NCBI GenBank assembly: GCA_947456055.1
Contig: CANGSR010000006.1
Span: 1-40,443 of the forward strand
Length of the DNA: 40,443 bases
Source: Chitinophagaceae bacterium
GTDB taxonomy: Bacteria; Bacteroidota; Bacteroidia; Chitinophagales; Chitinophagaceae
Direction of reading: 5' to 3'
Below the pieces are notes generated by a model. That model made no database searches. It was not told the DNA's origin and worked only from the letters and a program-made list of their open reading frames with translations. Below are positions 6,988 through 14,892 of the stretch, piece by piece (the first letter of the stretch is position 1; each line of letters opens with the position of its first letter). Both the position numbers and the translations under genes were made by a program.

Positions 6988-7899
6988 ATGGACGCCAATT
7001 TCTTAAGCCGCCTGGTACATCCCCTGCGGAAAACCCCGCTCAATTTTAATCAAGCTACAGGCCAACTAACAGACCTGGCTACTCATGAGGTATTTGAAAT
7101 AAAAAACAATGTACCTATACTATTGAGTCATGTAGTTCAGGAAGAACTAATGGCTACAGAACAGCATAAGGCTGCGGATAGTAAATTTCAATACAAGGAG
7201 CACTACCAGCAGGATGCTGAGACCTACGATTACTTTCAGGAAAATGAGAATGCCATAGAAAATACCGAGCATAACCGCCTGCACGAATATATACTAGCCC
7301 AAATACCTGCCAATGCCAACTGGATATTGGATACGGGTTGCGGTGGTGGCTGGCTGGCCAAATCGCAAACAGGCAAGGGCAGGAATGTAATATCAATGGA
7401 TATTTCTGACATTAACCCTATTAAGTCCACCAAAAATGTAGCCTACCCTACCCACTTTGGTTTGGTAGCCGATGTTTTTGAAATGCCTATCAAGGAAGGC
7501 AGTATTGACTGTATAGTAGCCTCTGAAATCATAGAGCATGTGCCGGACCCTAAGAGGTTTATTGGAGCTCTTTACGATGTGCTAAAACCAGGGGGTAAGA
7601 TTATTATAACCACGCCTTACAACGAAAAAATACTGTGTTCGCTCTGCATTCATTGTAATAAGCTTACTCCTGCCAATGCACACCTGCATTCCTTTACCCA
7701 GGAATCCATCAGGAAATTTATTCCGGCTGGGATTAGCAATATAAAGACCAACGTTTTTAACAATAAGGTTTTGGTAAGGCTGGGATTGCAAAGGATGCTT
7801 AGTTTTTTACCTCTGCCTATTTGGAAAGCAATTGACAACCTGGCTAATGCCGTAACTAAGAAAAGGGCATATCGGCTGATGTTGGTGATTGAGAAGTAG
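6988..7899 (+). CDS. SAM-dependent methyltransferase with Trm112-like N-terminus
   Basis: 303 residues from the ATG at 6988. The open frame goes further upstream to a TTG at 6880, but without conserved-looking sequence. Residues 1-45 resemble a Trm112/UPF0434-type zinc-ribbon fold (HPLRKTPL...VFEIKNNVPILL) in which the usual cysteines are absent. The class I methyltransferase domain follows: motif I ILDTGCGGGW at about 113-122, acidic motif II near SMDISD, motif post-III in LKPGGKIIITTPY, and an IIEHVPDP segment typical of methyltransferase type 11 proteins. The substrate is unknown; such fusions often modify small molecules or cell-surface precursors. TACTTTAG, one base off the -7 consensus, lies upstream at 6967-6974. 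Confidence 0.85.
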   Translation: MDANFLSRLVHPLRKTPLNFNQATGQLTDLATHEVFEIKNNVPILLSHVVQEELMATEQHKAADSKFQYKEHYQQDAETYDYFQENENAIENTEHNRLHEYILAQIPANANWILDTGCGGGWLAKSQTGKGRNVISMDISDINPIKSTKNVAYPTHFGLVADVFEMPIKEGSIDCIVASEIIEHVPDPKRFIGALYDVLKPGGKIIITTPYNEKILCSLCIHCNKLTPANAHLHSFTQESIRKFIPAGISNIKTNVFNNKVLVRLGLQRMLSFLPLPIWKAIDNLANAVTKKRAYRLMLVIEK

Positions 7900-7933
7900 A
7901 GGTGCGGGAGATGAAAACCCAAAAACTATATTA

Positions 7934-8293
7934 TCATCCTGCCAATAGAATCTCTGCGGGTATACCCAATTCTCTATGGAAAATTTTTGCTAATTCAAGA
8001 TTTAGTGGCTTACGTCTATTAAGCAAAGCCGAAACGTAACCCTTAGACCCAACTTTCCCTACAAGATCCTTATTTTTTAATCCCTTATCCTCCATTTTTG
8101 ATTTTATTGCATCAATAGCATCAGGATATGGAATAGGATATACAGCATCTTCATATTGCTTAATTAGCAATAAAGCTACTTGTAAATCTTCCCCTTCAGG
8201 GCTATCAGGGCTAACTTTCATATCAAATAACCCATCTACCCAATTTAGGCATTCTAAATAATCATCCTCATTTTTAATAATCTTTAATTTCAT
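7934..8293 (-). CDS. higA: HigA-type antitoxin with Xre helix-turn-helix
   Basis: 119 residues. The C-terminal half (about 58-115) is an Xre-like helix-turn-helix: KNKDLVGKVGSKGYVSALLN, then RRKPLNLELAKIFHRELGIP. This matches HigA proteins of the group found behind HigB toxins. The N-terminal half, with ECLNWVDGLFD and the acidic SPEGEDLQVALLLI stretch, is the usual toxin-binding part. It starts four bases after the higB stop, so the toxin-first order typical of hig modules is kept. It should neutralise HigB and repress the shared promoter. Confidence 0.88.
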   Translation of the reverse strand: MKLKIIKNEDDYLECLNWVDGLFDMKVSPDSPEGEDLQVALLLIKQYEDAVYPIPYPDAIDAIKSKMEDKGLKNKDLVGKVGSKGYVSALLNRRKPLNLELAKIFHRELGIPAEILLAG

Positions 8294-8297
8294 AGCG

Positions 8298-8606
8298 CTA
8301 TTTTTTGTGCTGAATTTTCAAAACATCGACTTTATCATATTCATTATGTGTTCCAAACCATTTAATTTGAACTGCTTTATATTCAAAAACAATTCTTACA
8401 ATCAGCCTGTATTTGTTTCCCATTATATTAAATATCACTCGGTCATCCCCTATTAAACTTGCATTGGCATAAATTTGTTTCAGCTCATTAAAATTCTTAA
8501 ATGAGTACTTACTAAATTCATGATACCATTCCAACAAAGCTATTTTAGCTTCAGGAAAATTTTCACAATAGAATATTAGAGTTGCTCTTGCAATAATATT
8601 AAACAC
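8298..8606 (-). CDS. higB: HigB-type mRNA interferase toxin
   Basis: 102 residues starting with GTG at 8606; the opening MFNIIARATLIFYCENFPEA lines up with the usual HigB start (M-x-I-I-A-x-x-T-L), so no longer start is needed. It has the RelE/HigB-type core: ALLEWYHEF helix, GDDRVIFNIMGNKYRLIVRI strands, and the C-terminal IKWFGTHNEYDKVDV segment with the family's conserved His-x-x-Tyr-Asp. Such toxins cut mRNA at the ribosome. It is first in the operon, with higA following. A TAnnTTTG box ends five bases before the GTG, so the transcript is probably leaderless. Confidence 0.88.
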   Translation of the reverse strand: MFNIIARATLIFYCENFPEAKIALLEWYHEFSKYSFKNFNELKQIYANASLIGDDRVIFNIMGNKYRLIVRIVFEYKAVQIKWFGTHNEYDKVDVLKIQHKK

Positions 8607-8610
8607 AGCA

Positions 8611-8618
8611 CAAAATTA
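8611..8618 (-). promoter_or_regulatory. Predicted -7 element of higBA
   Basis: On the minus strand TAATTTTG matches TAnnTTTG and lies four bases before the higB start codon region (8606). Confidence 0.5.
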
Positions 8619-8703
8619 AAAGTTTTCCATCAGAAAACCAATTTCAATTAACTGTTCCCTAATTCCTTAAATCTAGATAAGAACCACATTTTTCAGTTGT
8701 TTA

Positions 8704-10443
8704 TTACGCTTGGATAATTAACTTCTCAATCATTGTCTGAATACCGTTTATATAAATCTTACAATAGTATACACCAGCATTAAAACCCACCAAAGAAATA
8801 TTAACAACATTGCCAATTTTACTCTGAATCATTAATTTACCAGTGACCGAATAAATTTCAATAAATGAGCCCAATGGCAAATCGTCATTTATATGCAGTT
8901 CTTGCCCAATTCTTGCTGGGTTAGGAAAAATAGCAAACTCCTTTCCTGCTGATGCCTGCTTACTTTCAGCCAATGGTATATCAGGAGGGCAAACTATACT
9001 TTGGTAATTGTATCTGGCAATAAGCAATTCGGAATTACCGCCAGCGGCAAGCAAGGTATCTGGGCCAATTCTTAGTCCTGTTTTGTAATCGCTGCATAGG
9101 ATGAAGTTTCCTTTAGTATCTACATTTATACTATTGCCATAGTTATCACCACAGCTAGCTATAGCCATGCCTTCCTGATAGTTGCCTAGGGTATCATATT
9201 TTGCTAAAAAAAGTGGGTCTATTGCTGTGGTAGGGGCTGTAATGGTGTGTCCGGAAAAGCTAATTGCATAACCTGGTAGGGGACCAGCAGTAGCCCCATT
9301 GCCTACCCCAAACCATATATATCCGCAATGATCGAGTGACAGGCAATAACCATAATCGGTGGAGGTACCACTTGCGGTGCGGGTCCATATTGCGGTGCCT
9401 GTACTCGAATACTTAGCCAAAAAAGCATCACTGCCACCTAAGGAAGTAACCACATCAGAGCCTATTACCAAATCGGTATCGGTGGCGCAAGCCATATAAA
9501 TGTCCTCCTCCGTATCCAATATCATCTTATATACGTATGAGTGTTTGTTGAGGCCGTTCGCCCAAACCACATTACCACTGTTGTCTATTTTTGTGAGGAA
9601 TTTTTGAGGGGCACTGTATGATGTTGTTGAGTCGATATAAGGTGTTGTGCCTATTGTCATATAATGAGAGGCAATATTGCCAAATACATATAGATTGCCA
9701 CGTGGTGAAACTACCATATTATCAGGCCAGTCGGAATCTGCACCGCCGAATTTCCTGGCCCAGATAGCATTACCAGCTGTGTCGTATTTGGCCACAAACA
9801 AGTCGGTATTATGGCCAATGGTAGTTGTATTCACTAAGGTATCAGGGCCTATCACTGCCAAGGGTAGTGAAAAACCACCGGCTACATAAATATTTCCTGT
9901 GGCATCTAGACCAATGCCGCCTGTATTAGTTTGCAGTGGACCTGTACCTGAAAAAAGGCCCGGAGTTATGGTTCTGGCCCAGAGGACACTGCCTGAAGGG
10001 GATATTTTTGCCATAAAATAAACGGCTTCAGCCCATGGATTACGCAACATATATGGACCAACGGAACAGGAATCGGATGAATACTCGCCTAAAAAAAAGA
10101 GATTACCTGAACTATCAGCAATAAGACCAACAGGCCATGAATAGGAATGCTGGGTAGAAAATGACCACAAAAAATTGCCCGATGAATCGGCCCTGGCTAT
10201 AAATATTTGCAACATGTGGTCGGTGTTATAACTGATCTGTGAGCCAAACACTAAGGAATCGCCATACATTATGCCAGATGCCCAGGCACCATTCCCCCAT
10301 TTGTCGGCAATAGATTGGTAGACTATTGCCCTACTCTCCTGGTTTGTATTGGTAATACCCCATTGCCAACCTGATTGGGCGTTGATGTACCCAACTTTTA
10401 GAAGAAAAATCAAAAACATTAAAACAAATAGAACTGGTTTCAT
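8704..10443 (-). CDS. Secreted SBBP-repeat beta-propeller protein with T9SS sorting domain
   Basis: 579 residues from the ATG at 10443, which gives a clean signal peptide (MKPVLFVLMFLIFLLKVGY, cleavage near NAQS); the ATG at 10470 would add nine residues. The body has about eight repeats of the type FxAKYDxxGNxxWARxxG, each followed by a VDxxGNxYVxG-like turn, which is the SBBP/beta-propeller pattern. The last 75 residues (from about FAIFPNPARIG) are a type A C-terminal sorting domain ending YYCKIYINGIQTMIEKLIIQ. Type IX secretion would carry it through the outer membrane and anchor or release it. It is probably an adhesin or structural surface protein; no catalytic domain is seen. It is transcribed alone. 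Confidence 0.88.
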   Translation of the reverse strand: MKPVLFVLMFLIFLLKVGYINAQSGWQWGITNTNQESRAIVYQSIADKWGNGAWASGIMYGDSLVFGSQISYNTDHMLQIFIARADSSGNFLWSFSTQHSYSWPVGLIADSSGNLFFLGEYSSDSCSVGPYMLRNPWAEAVYFMAKISPSGSVLWARTITPGLFSGTGPLQTNTGGIGLDATGNIYVAGGFSLPLAVIGPDTLVNTTTIGHNTDLFVAKYDTAGNAIWARKFGGADSDWPDNMVVSPRGNLYVFGNIASHYMTIGTTPYIDSTTSYSAPQKFLTKIDNSGNVVWANGLNKHSYVYKMILDTEEDIYMACATDTDLVIGSDVVTSLGGSDAFLAKYSSTGTAIWTRTASGTSTDYGYCLSLDHCGYIWFGVGNGATAGPLPGYAISFSGHTITAPTTAIDPLFLAKYDTLGNYQEGMAIASCGDNYGNSINVDTKGNFILCSDYKTGLRIGPDTLLAAGGNSELLIARYNYQSIVCPPDIPLAESKQASAGKEFAIFPNPARIGQELHINDDLPLGSFIEIYSVTGKLMIQSKIGNVVNISLVGFNAGVYYCKIYINGIQTMIEKLIIQA

Positions 10444-10478
10444 TATAGCCCTCTTACTTAAAACACTCATTATTGTAT

Positions 10479-10486
10479 CAAACTTA
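10479..10486 (-). promoter_or_regulatory. Predicted -7 element of the SBBP/T9SS gene
   Basis: TAAGTTTG on the minus strand matches TAnnTTTG, eight bases before an ATG at 10470 and 35 before the preferred start at 10443. Confidence 0.5.
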
Positions 10487-10559
10487 CGGATTAATCTAAA
10501 TATTTCGTGGGATATTGGGGTATTGAATTTGATTAATGCCCATACCGGTCTAAAATATT

Positions 10560-10647
10560 GAACCCGCTTCGGGGTTCTTATATATGATGATTTTTAATTC
10601 CCCCGGTTTCACCGGGGGCTATTCACATATAAGCCCTATGGGCTTAT
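10560..10647 (+). repeat. Three consecutive intergenic hairpins
   Basis: GAACCCGCTTCGGGGTTC (10560-10577), CCCCCGG/CCGGGGG around TTTCA (10600-10618) and ATAAGCCCTATGGGCTTAT (10629-10647) stand in series between the SBBP gene and etfB. The ATATTGAACCCGC lead-in is shared with the spacer at 5440. They could act as transcription stops or be dispersed repeats. Confidence 0.6.
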
Positions 10648-10738
10648 TTTGCTTTGTTAATGATTATCCACCTATGAGTATATTTCCAAAACTTATGCTG
10701 ATTCCTGTCAGTCTTTATTAACTAAATGCTTTTTTGAC

Positions 10739-10746
10739 TACTTTTG
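10739..10746 (+). promoter_or_regulatory. Predicted -7 element of etfB
   Basis: TACTTTTG matches TAnnTTTG and lies 66 bases before the etfB ATG. No clear -33 element is visible. Confidence 0.45.
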
Positions 10747-10812
10747 CAGCCGGTTTCAGATTGAGTTCTGGAGCAATATTATTAGCTTATTTTTTTGACG
10801 AATTCTGAAAAT

Positions 10813-11556
10813 ATGAAAATACTCGTTTGTATTTGCCCCGTACCGGACACTACGACCAAAATCGCTTTCAGCGACAATAACACCACTTTTAATACACAGG
10901 GAGTTACTTTTATCATCAATCCATACGATGAGTGGTATGCCCTTGTTCGTGCATTGGAACTGAAAGAAGCCGGTGTAGCTACTGCCGTACATATGATAAC
11001 AGTTGGCAAAGCTGATGCCGAACCAACAATCCGCAAGGCCCTGGCCCTGGGTGGCGATGAGGCGGTGCGTATTGATACTGACAGCAATGATACCTATATG
11101 GTAGCTGCCCAGATAGCTGAATATGCTAAGGCCGGCAACTACGATTTAGTATTGTGTGGAAAAGAGTCTATTGATTATAATAATGGCTCAGTAGGTGCTA
11201 TGATTGCTGAATTGCTGGATATGAACTTCCTGGGTTTTGCATCTAAAATTGATGTGGCAGGAACTACAGTTACTGTGAACCGTGAAATAGAAGGTGGTGA
11301 AGAAACTGACGAATGTAGCTTACCTGTGGTTATAAGTTGCCAAAAAGGCGTTGCTGAAGCTCGTATACCAAATATGCGCGGGATTATGGCTGCACGCACA
11401 AGGCCACTAAAAGTGGTTGCACCAGCAGCTATTGCACCATTGAGTGCCATAGTAGGTTATGAAATGCCACCAGCAAAATCGGGTGTAAAGATGATTGCCG
11501 CTGATAATATGGATGAGCTTGTTGCACTGTTGCACAGTGAGGCGAAGGTTATCTAA
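10813..11556 (+). CDS. etfB: Electron transfer flavoprotein beta subunit
   Basis: 247 residues from the ATG at 10813 (MKILVCICPVPDTTTKI), the usual start; an upstream TTG in the same frame adds only six residues. Family features are the NPYDEWYALVRALELKE segment, the GVxxMIAELL helix, and the late KGVAEARIPNMRGIMAARTR block that contacts the alpha subunit. EtfB binds AMP and, with EtfA, forms the FAD-containing dimer that takes electrons from acyl-CoA and amino-acid dehydrogenases and passes them to ETF:quinone oxidoreductase. etfA follows 124 bases downstream on the same strand, so the two are likely co-transcribed despite the repeat between them. Confidence 0.95.
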   Translation: MKILVCICPVPDTTTKIAFSDNNTTFNTQGVTFIINPYDEWYALVRALELKEAGVATAVHMITVGKADAEPTIRKALALGGDEAVRIDTDSNDTYMVAAQIAEYAKAGNYDLVLCGKESIDYNNGSVGAMIAELLDMNFLGFASKIDVAGTTVTVNREIEGGEETDECSLPVVISCQKGVAEARIPNMRGIMAARTRPLKVVAPAAIAPLSAIVGYEMPPAKSGVKMIAADNMDELVALLHSEAKVI

Positions 11557-11560
11557 GTCA

Positions 11561-11673
11561 AAAAGTAAAAGTTAAAAGTTAAAACAAGTTTTTTGACATG
11601 TTTTACCAATCTTATCTTTCGACTTTCTACTTACGACTTTATACTTTTTATTTTTAAACTTTTGAATTTTAAC
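11561..11673. repeat. AAAGT/ACTTT-rich inverted repeat between etfB and etfA
   Basis: The left end is AAAAAGTAAAAGTTAAAAGT-like and the right end (about 11618-11673) is its loose complement, with CTTTCTACTT, ACTTTATACTTT and AAACTTTTGAATTTTAACTT. Together they can fold back on each other. Similar low-complexity tracts occur at about 5884-5919, 22196-22362, 31548-31575 and 32229-32254. Confidence 0.65.
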
Positions 11674-11680
11674 TTATATC

Positions 11681-12655
11681 ATGAGTGTCCTCGTTTTAGT
11701 TGAACATACAAATGGAGCTTTCAGGAAAAAATCACTGGAAGCCGTACAATATGCTGCCAATATTGCTAAACAAATGGGTACTACTGCAACTGCTGTAGCT
11801 ACAGGTAATATTGATAATGCTACATTGGCTACACTAGGCCAATATGGTGCACAAAAAGTATTGCATACAACAGATTCACGCCTGGAGAATTTCAATTCAC
11901 GTGCATATACCAAGGTTATGCTTGCTGCAGCACAAAAAGAAAATGCCAAAGTAATCATTGGTCTTCACGATACAGTAGGTAAGGCAGTATCGCCACGTAT
12001 TGCTGCCCGCCTAAATGCAGGTCTTGTATCAGGTGCTGTTTCTTATCCCGACCTGTCGAAAGGTTTTGTGGTAAAAAAGAACGTGTTTTCGGGTAAGGCA
12101 TTTGCTTATGTGAATATTACCAGCGATGTAAAGGTGATTACCCTGATGCCTAATACATTCCCTGTAGTAAAGGGAGATGGTAGCGCAACAGTTGAAAATC
12201 TGGATGTTGCTTTTGAAGACAGGGATTTCTCAATTAAGGTAAAGGAAGTGACCAAAACTTCTGGTACAATAGTACTTTCTGAAGCAGAACTGGTAGTATC
12301 TGGTGGCCGTGGTATGAAAGGCCCTGAAAACTGGCATGTACTTGAAGACCTTGCTAAGGAATTGGGTGCAGCCACTGCTTGTAGCCGTCCGGTGGCTGAT
12401 TCGCACTGGAGGCCGCATAACGAGCACGTTGGTCAGACTGGTGGTACCATCAGGCCCAATCTATATATAGCTGTTGGTATATCTGGTGCTATACAGCACC
12501 TGGCGGGTGTGAATGGTAGTAAGACTATTGTTGTTATCAATAAAGATGCTGAAGCTCCTTTCTTTAAGGCTGCTGACTATGGTGTGCTTGGTGATGCAAT
12601 GGAGATTGTACCTCAGCTTACTGCTGCTGTAAAGCGTTTCAAAGCGAATCATTAA
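11681..12655 (+). CDS. etfA: Electron transfer flavoprotein alpha subunit
   Basis: 324 residues. The N-terminal adenine-nucleotide-alpha-hydrolase-like domain runs to about 190. The C-terminal FAD domain (about 205-320) has the full signature: VVSGGRGMKGPENW, then ACSRPVADSHWRPHNEHVGQTG, and IAVGISGAIQHLAG with the flavin-binding Arg and His. The enzyme partner is EtfB just upstream. Together they link acyl-CoA oxidation to the quinone pool, which fits the respiratory genes at the end of the window. A hairpin terminator follows. Length is normal for the family. Confidence 0.96.
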   Translation: MSVLVLVEHTNGAFRKKSLEAVQYAANIAKQMGTTATAVATGNIDNATLATLGQYGAQKVLHTTDSRLENFNSRAYTKVMLAAAQKENAKVIIGLHDTVGKAVSPRIAARLNAGLVSGAVSYPDLSKGFVVKKNVFSGKAFAYVNITSDVKVITLMPNTFPVVKGDGSATVENLDVAFEDRDFSIKVKEVTKTSGTIVLSEAELVVSGGRGMKGPENWHVLEDLAKELGAATACSRPVADSHWRPHNEHVGQTGGTIRPNLYIAVGISGAIQHLAGVNGSKTIVVINKDAEAPFFKAADYGVLGDAMEIVPQLTAAVKRFKANH

Positions 12656-12683
12656 TATTTGATCCTCAACAGGACTACATTTT

Positions 12684-12714
12684 AAACCCGGCTATATGCC
12701 GGGTTTATTTTTTT
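12684..12714 (+). terminator. Rho-independent terminator after etfA
   Basis: AAACCCGGC and GCCGGGTTT form a 9-pair stem around a 5-base loop, followed by a T-rich tract. It closes the etfBA transcript, 28 bases after the stop. Confidence 0.9.
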
Positions 12715-12825
12715 GAAAGAGTACAAAATCCTGATTTTTTGCGAGTACTGCCATTGTTGCCATTGATCAGTTTCGTGTTTGGCGAGTGATTAAAAAAAAG
12801 ACAAAGCCTGGTGGCCTCACTCCGG

Positions 12826-12845
12826 CCCTCTCCGAATGGAGAGGG
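12826..12845. repeat. Hairpin CCCTCTCC / GGAGAGGG
   Basis: A perfect 8-base inverted repeat with a GAAT loop, a common intergenic motif type in bacteria. Apart from the etfA terminator, this hairpin and the palindromes before 13205, the 12656-13204 spacer holds nothing I can name. Confidence 0.5.
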
Positions 12846-13093
12846 TGTGGTATCCTGACATTTCTGACAGTATTTTTTGAGATATGCAGGTATTGGGCAT
12901 ATCCTATTCCAAGATTTTTTGTTCAACAAATTGGGTAATGTCAAGGTCAGGTCTGTGGTACAAGGATCGGGCTGATGTTGCATTTTAGGCTTTGGCACTT
13001 TGAATACCAGTCACAGACTGGGTTATTTAGTAGACACGAGTGATCCTCCGGAACACTTGCGCCAGTGAGATATTCCAGGGTACATATATAATG

Positions 13094-13123
13094 ATGGTTT
13101 ATGATTCATGAATCATAAACCAT
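13094..13123. repeat. Perfect 30-base palindrome
   Basis: The left half ATGGTTTATGATTCA is followed at once by its exact reverse complement, with no loop. It lies 81 bases before the BlaI-family gene. It could be a protein-binding site or a recombination target; no T-run follows, so it is not a normal terminator. Confidence 0.75.
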
Positions 13124-13187
13124 GAATATTATTATTAGCGAAAGTGATTTTAAATATTTCCTAGAATTATTTGGTTTATCAGTTTTG

Positions 13188-13205
13188 TAACGTATATTTA
13201 CGTTA
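13188..13205. promoter_or_regulatory. Candidate BlaI-type operator over the start codon
   Basis: TAACGTA and TACGTTA are exact inverted repeats with a TATT spacer; the last base is the A of the repressor's ATG. BlaI/MecI proteins bind short dyads in their own promoters, so autoregulation here is a reasonable inference. Only one copy was found. Confidence 0.5.
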
Positions 13206-13588
13206 TGAAACGCAACATTTCGTTACAGACATTAACTAAGGCAGAGGAAGAGGTAATGCATATAATATGGCAACTGGATAAATGCCTGGTAAGGGATATT
13301 ATAGACCAGCTTGGCGACCCCGATATGCCCCATAGTACCATATCGTCGGTTGTGCGCATACTGGAAAAGAAGGGATTTGTGAACCATAAAGCCTACGGCA
13401 AAACGCATGAGTACTTCCCCATTGTGACCAGGGAACAATATGCGCAACACGGTGTTAGCAGCCTGATGGAAAAATATTTTGGTGGCTCACCTAAGAAACT
13501 GGTCAGCTTCCTGGTGAAAAGCGAGAATATGAATTTGAAAGAGTTGAATGAACTAATGAAAACTATTGAGGATACTAAAACTGACTGA
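13205..13588 (+). CDS. BlaI/MecI/CopY-family transcriptional repressor
   Basis: 127 residues. The winged-helix domain covers about residues 5-80: LTKAEEEVMHIIWQLDKCLVRDIIDQL, then the recognition-helix segment HSTISSVVRILEKKGFV and the wing KAYGKTHEYFPIV. The C-terminal helices (about 85-127) are the dimer and cleavage region of this family. In BlaR1/BlaI systems the M56 protease triggers loss of the repressor. Here an M56 gene begins one base after the stop codon (TGATATG), so the pair is coupled. A perfect dyad at the start codon suggests that it represses itself and the following genes. What signal it answers is unknown; no beta-lactamase is present. Confidence 0.92.
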   Translation: MKRNISLQTLTKAEEEVMHIIWQLDKCLVRDIIDQLGDPDMPHSTISSVVRILEKKGFVNHKAYGKTHEYFPIVTREQYAQHGVSSLMEKYFGGSPKKLVSFLVKSENMNLKELNELMKTIEDTKTD

Positions 13589-13589
13589 T

Positions 13590-14834
13590 ATGCTCCAATA
13601 CATCATCAACCTAAGTGCCATCTGGCTTTTTAGCTTTGCGATTTATGAAGTTTTTCTAAAGAAAGAGAACTATCATGGGTACAATCGGTTATACCTGATT
13701 GCTACCTTCCTGATGGGTATTGTTTTCCCATTGGTTCATTTGCCTACCAAACAGGCTGAATTTATTGCCCCACTCCAGCAGCCAATTGCAAAAATATTAG
13801 CACCCACAATTACTACTTCGGTAGTAACCAACCATTCCTTTTCATGGTACTCTTTGCTTATTTATGCCTATCTGGGCGGGGTTGTATTAGCCGCACTATT
13901 GATGTTGGTCGATATAGTTAAACTAGTTCTATTGTACTATAAATCCAATAGCTACAGGTCAGGTATATGGAATGTAGTTACTACTGGTGGTAATCATGCA
14001 CCCTTCTCATTCTTAAATACCTTATTCGCAGGCAATCCTGATAACTATACTCCAGAAGAATGGAGGATAATCCTGGCACATGAAGCTCGCCACTATCAAC
14101 TTGGTCATTTAGCTGATGTATTACTTATGCAAATAAGCAGGATTGTTTTTTGGTTTCATCCGTTGGTTTATGTCTTTCAAAACCGCCTGTTACTAGTACA
14201 CGAATTCCAAGCTGATAGTGTGGCGAATGAAAACCCGGTGGAGTACGGGCATTTTTTGATTGACCAGTCATTGCTAGCAGGAGGCCCATCTTTTGCACAT
14301 TCTTTTAATAGTTCACCCATAAAAAACAGAATTACTATGCTCTCAAAAACCAAAATCAAGGCCAGCAAATCAGCGAAAATGAAATTATTAATGGCAGTAC
14401 CGTTAATAGTATTCTGCCTGGTGTTTTGTACCCAAATTGCCTACTCGGGTAATAAGGACAAAAAAGACAATAAGACCACAACCAAAAGTGCAGTAAGGAA
14501 ATACAAGTACCATGCGAGGCTAGGCGATATAGACAGTATTAAAACTACATTTTCAAAAATATTGGCCAACCCAAGGTTAGTAAGTATCGAACCAGGTGGT
14601 GTAGTAAAAAGTTTTACCGTTATGTTTCTTCCAAAAGGGAAAGACCTGTTCGGACCATACTATCAAAGGGACAACAGAGATGGAAAACTCAATCAGAATG
14701 AAACAGAATTGATTAAAGGATTTATCGAGGCAAAGGAAATGAAGCTTAGACTGATTATTGAAGACATAATAGTGGAGCACAATAATGTAACTGATACAGC
14801 AGCACCTATAGTATTGTTTGTGGATACCGAATAA
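13590..14834 (+). CDS. M56 (BlaR1-type) membrane metallopeptidase with exported C-terminal domain A
   Basis: 414 residues from the ATG at 13590; an in-frame upstream codon would overlap blaI. Membrane segments lie at about 4-20, 36-52, 89-115 and 264-285. Between the third and fourth is the protease: HEARH at 164-168 (zinc HExxH) and HEFQADS further on, supplying the third ligand Glu. After the last membrane segment come a Lys/Asp-rich linker and about 110 residues that I call domain A (KYHARLGD ... PGGVVKSFTVMFLPKGKD ... GPYYQRD ... GKLNQNETELIKGF). This has the look of a GldM-type C-terminal beta domain. The same domain, about 84% identical by eye, recurs as a stand-alone protein at 17164. 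It should sense something outside and act on BlaI. It lacks a penicillin-binding domain. Confidence 0.9.
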   Translation: MLQYIINLSAIWLFSFAIYEVFLKKENYHGYNRLYLIATFLMGIVFPLVHLPTKQAEFIAPLQQPIAKILAPTITTSVVTNHSFSWYSLLIYAYLGGVVLAALLMLVDIVKLVLLYYKSNSYRSGIWNVVTTGGNHAPFSFLNTLFAGNPDNYTPEEWRIILAHEARHYQLGHLADVLLMQISRIVFWFHPLVYVFQNRLLLVHEFQADSVANENPVEYGHFLIDQSLLAGGPSFAHSFNSSPIKNRITMLSKTKIKASKSAKMKLLMAVPLIVFCLVFCTQIAYSGNKDKKDNKTTTKSAVRKYKYHARLGDIDSIKTTFSKILANPRLVSIEPGGVVKSFTVMFLPKGKDLFGPYYQRDNRDGKLNQNETELIKGFIEAKEMKLRLIIEDIIVEHNNVTDTAAPIVLFVDTE

Positions 14835-14892
14835 AAAACTACCTGATTGAAGGCTCAACACTGAATTTTAACCCATAAAAAACAGAATTGCA

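Noticed and set aside
12705-12998. Minus-strand frame after etfA
   Set aside because: It begins in a hairpin-rich spacer and runs over the etfA terminator; composition is unlike a protein gene here.
13566-13589. Upstream extension of the first M56 gene
   Set aside because: It would overlap the end of the blaI gene; the ATG at 13590 matches the start of its paralog at 15606.
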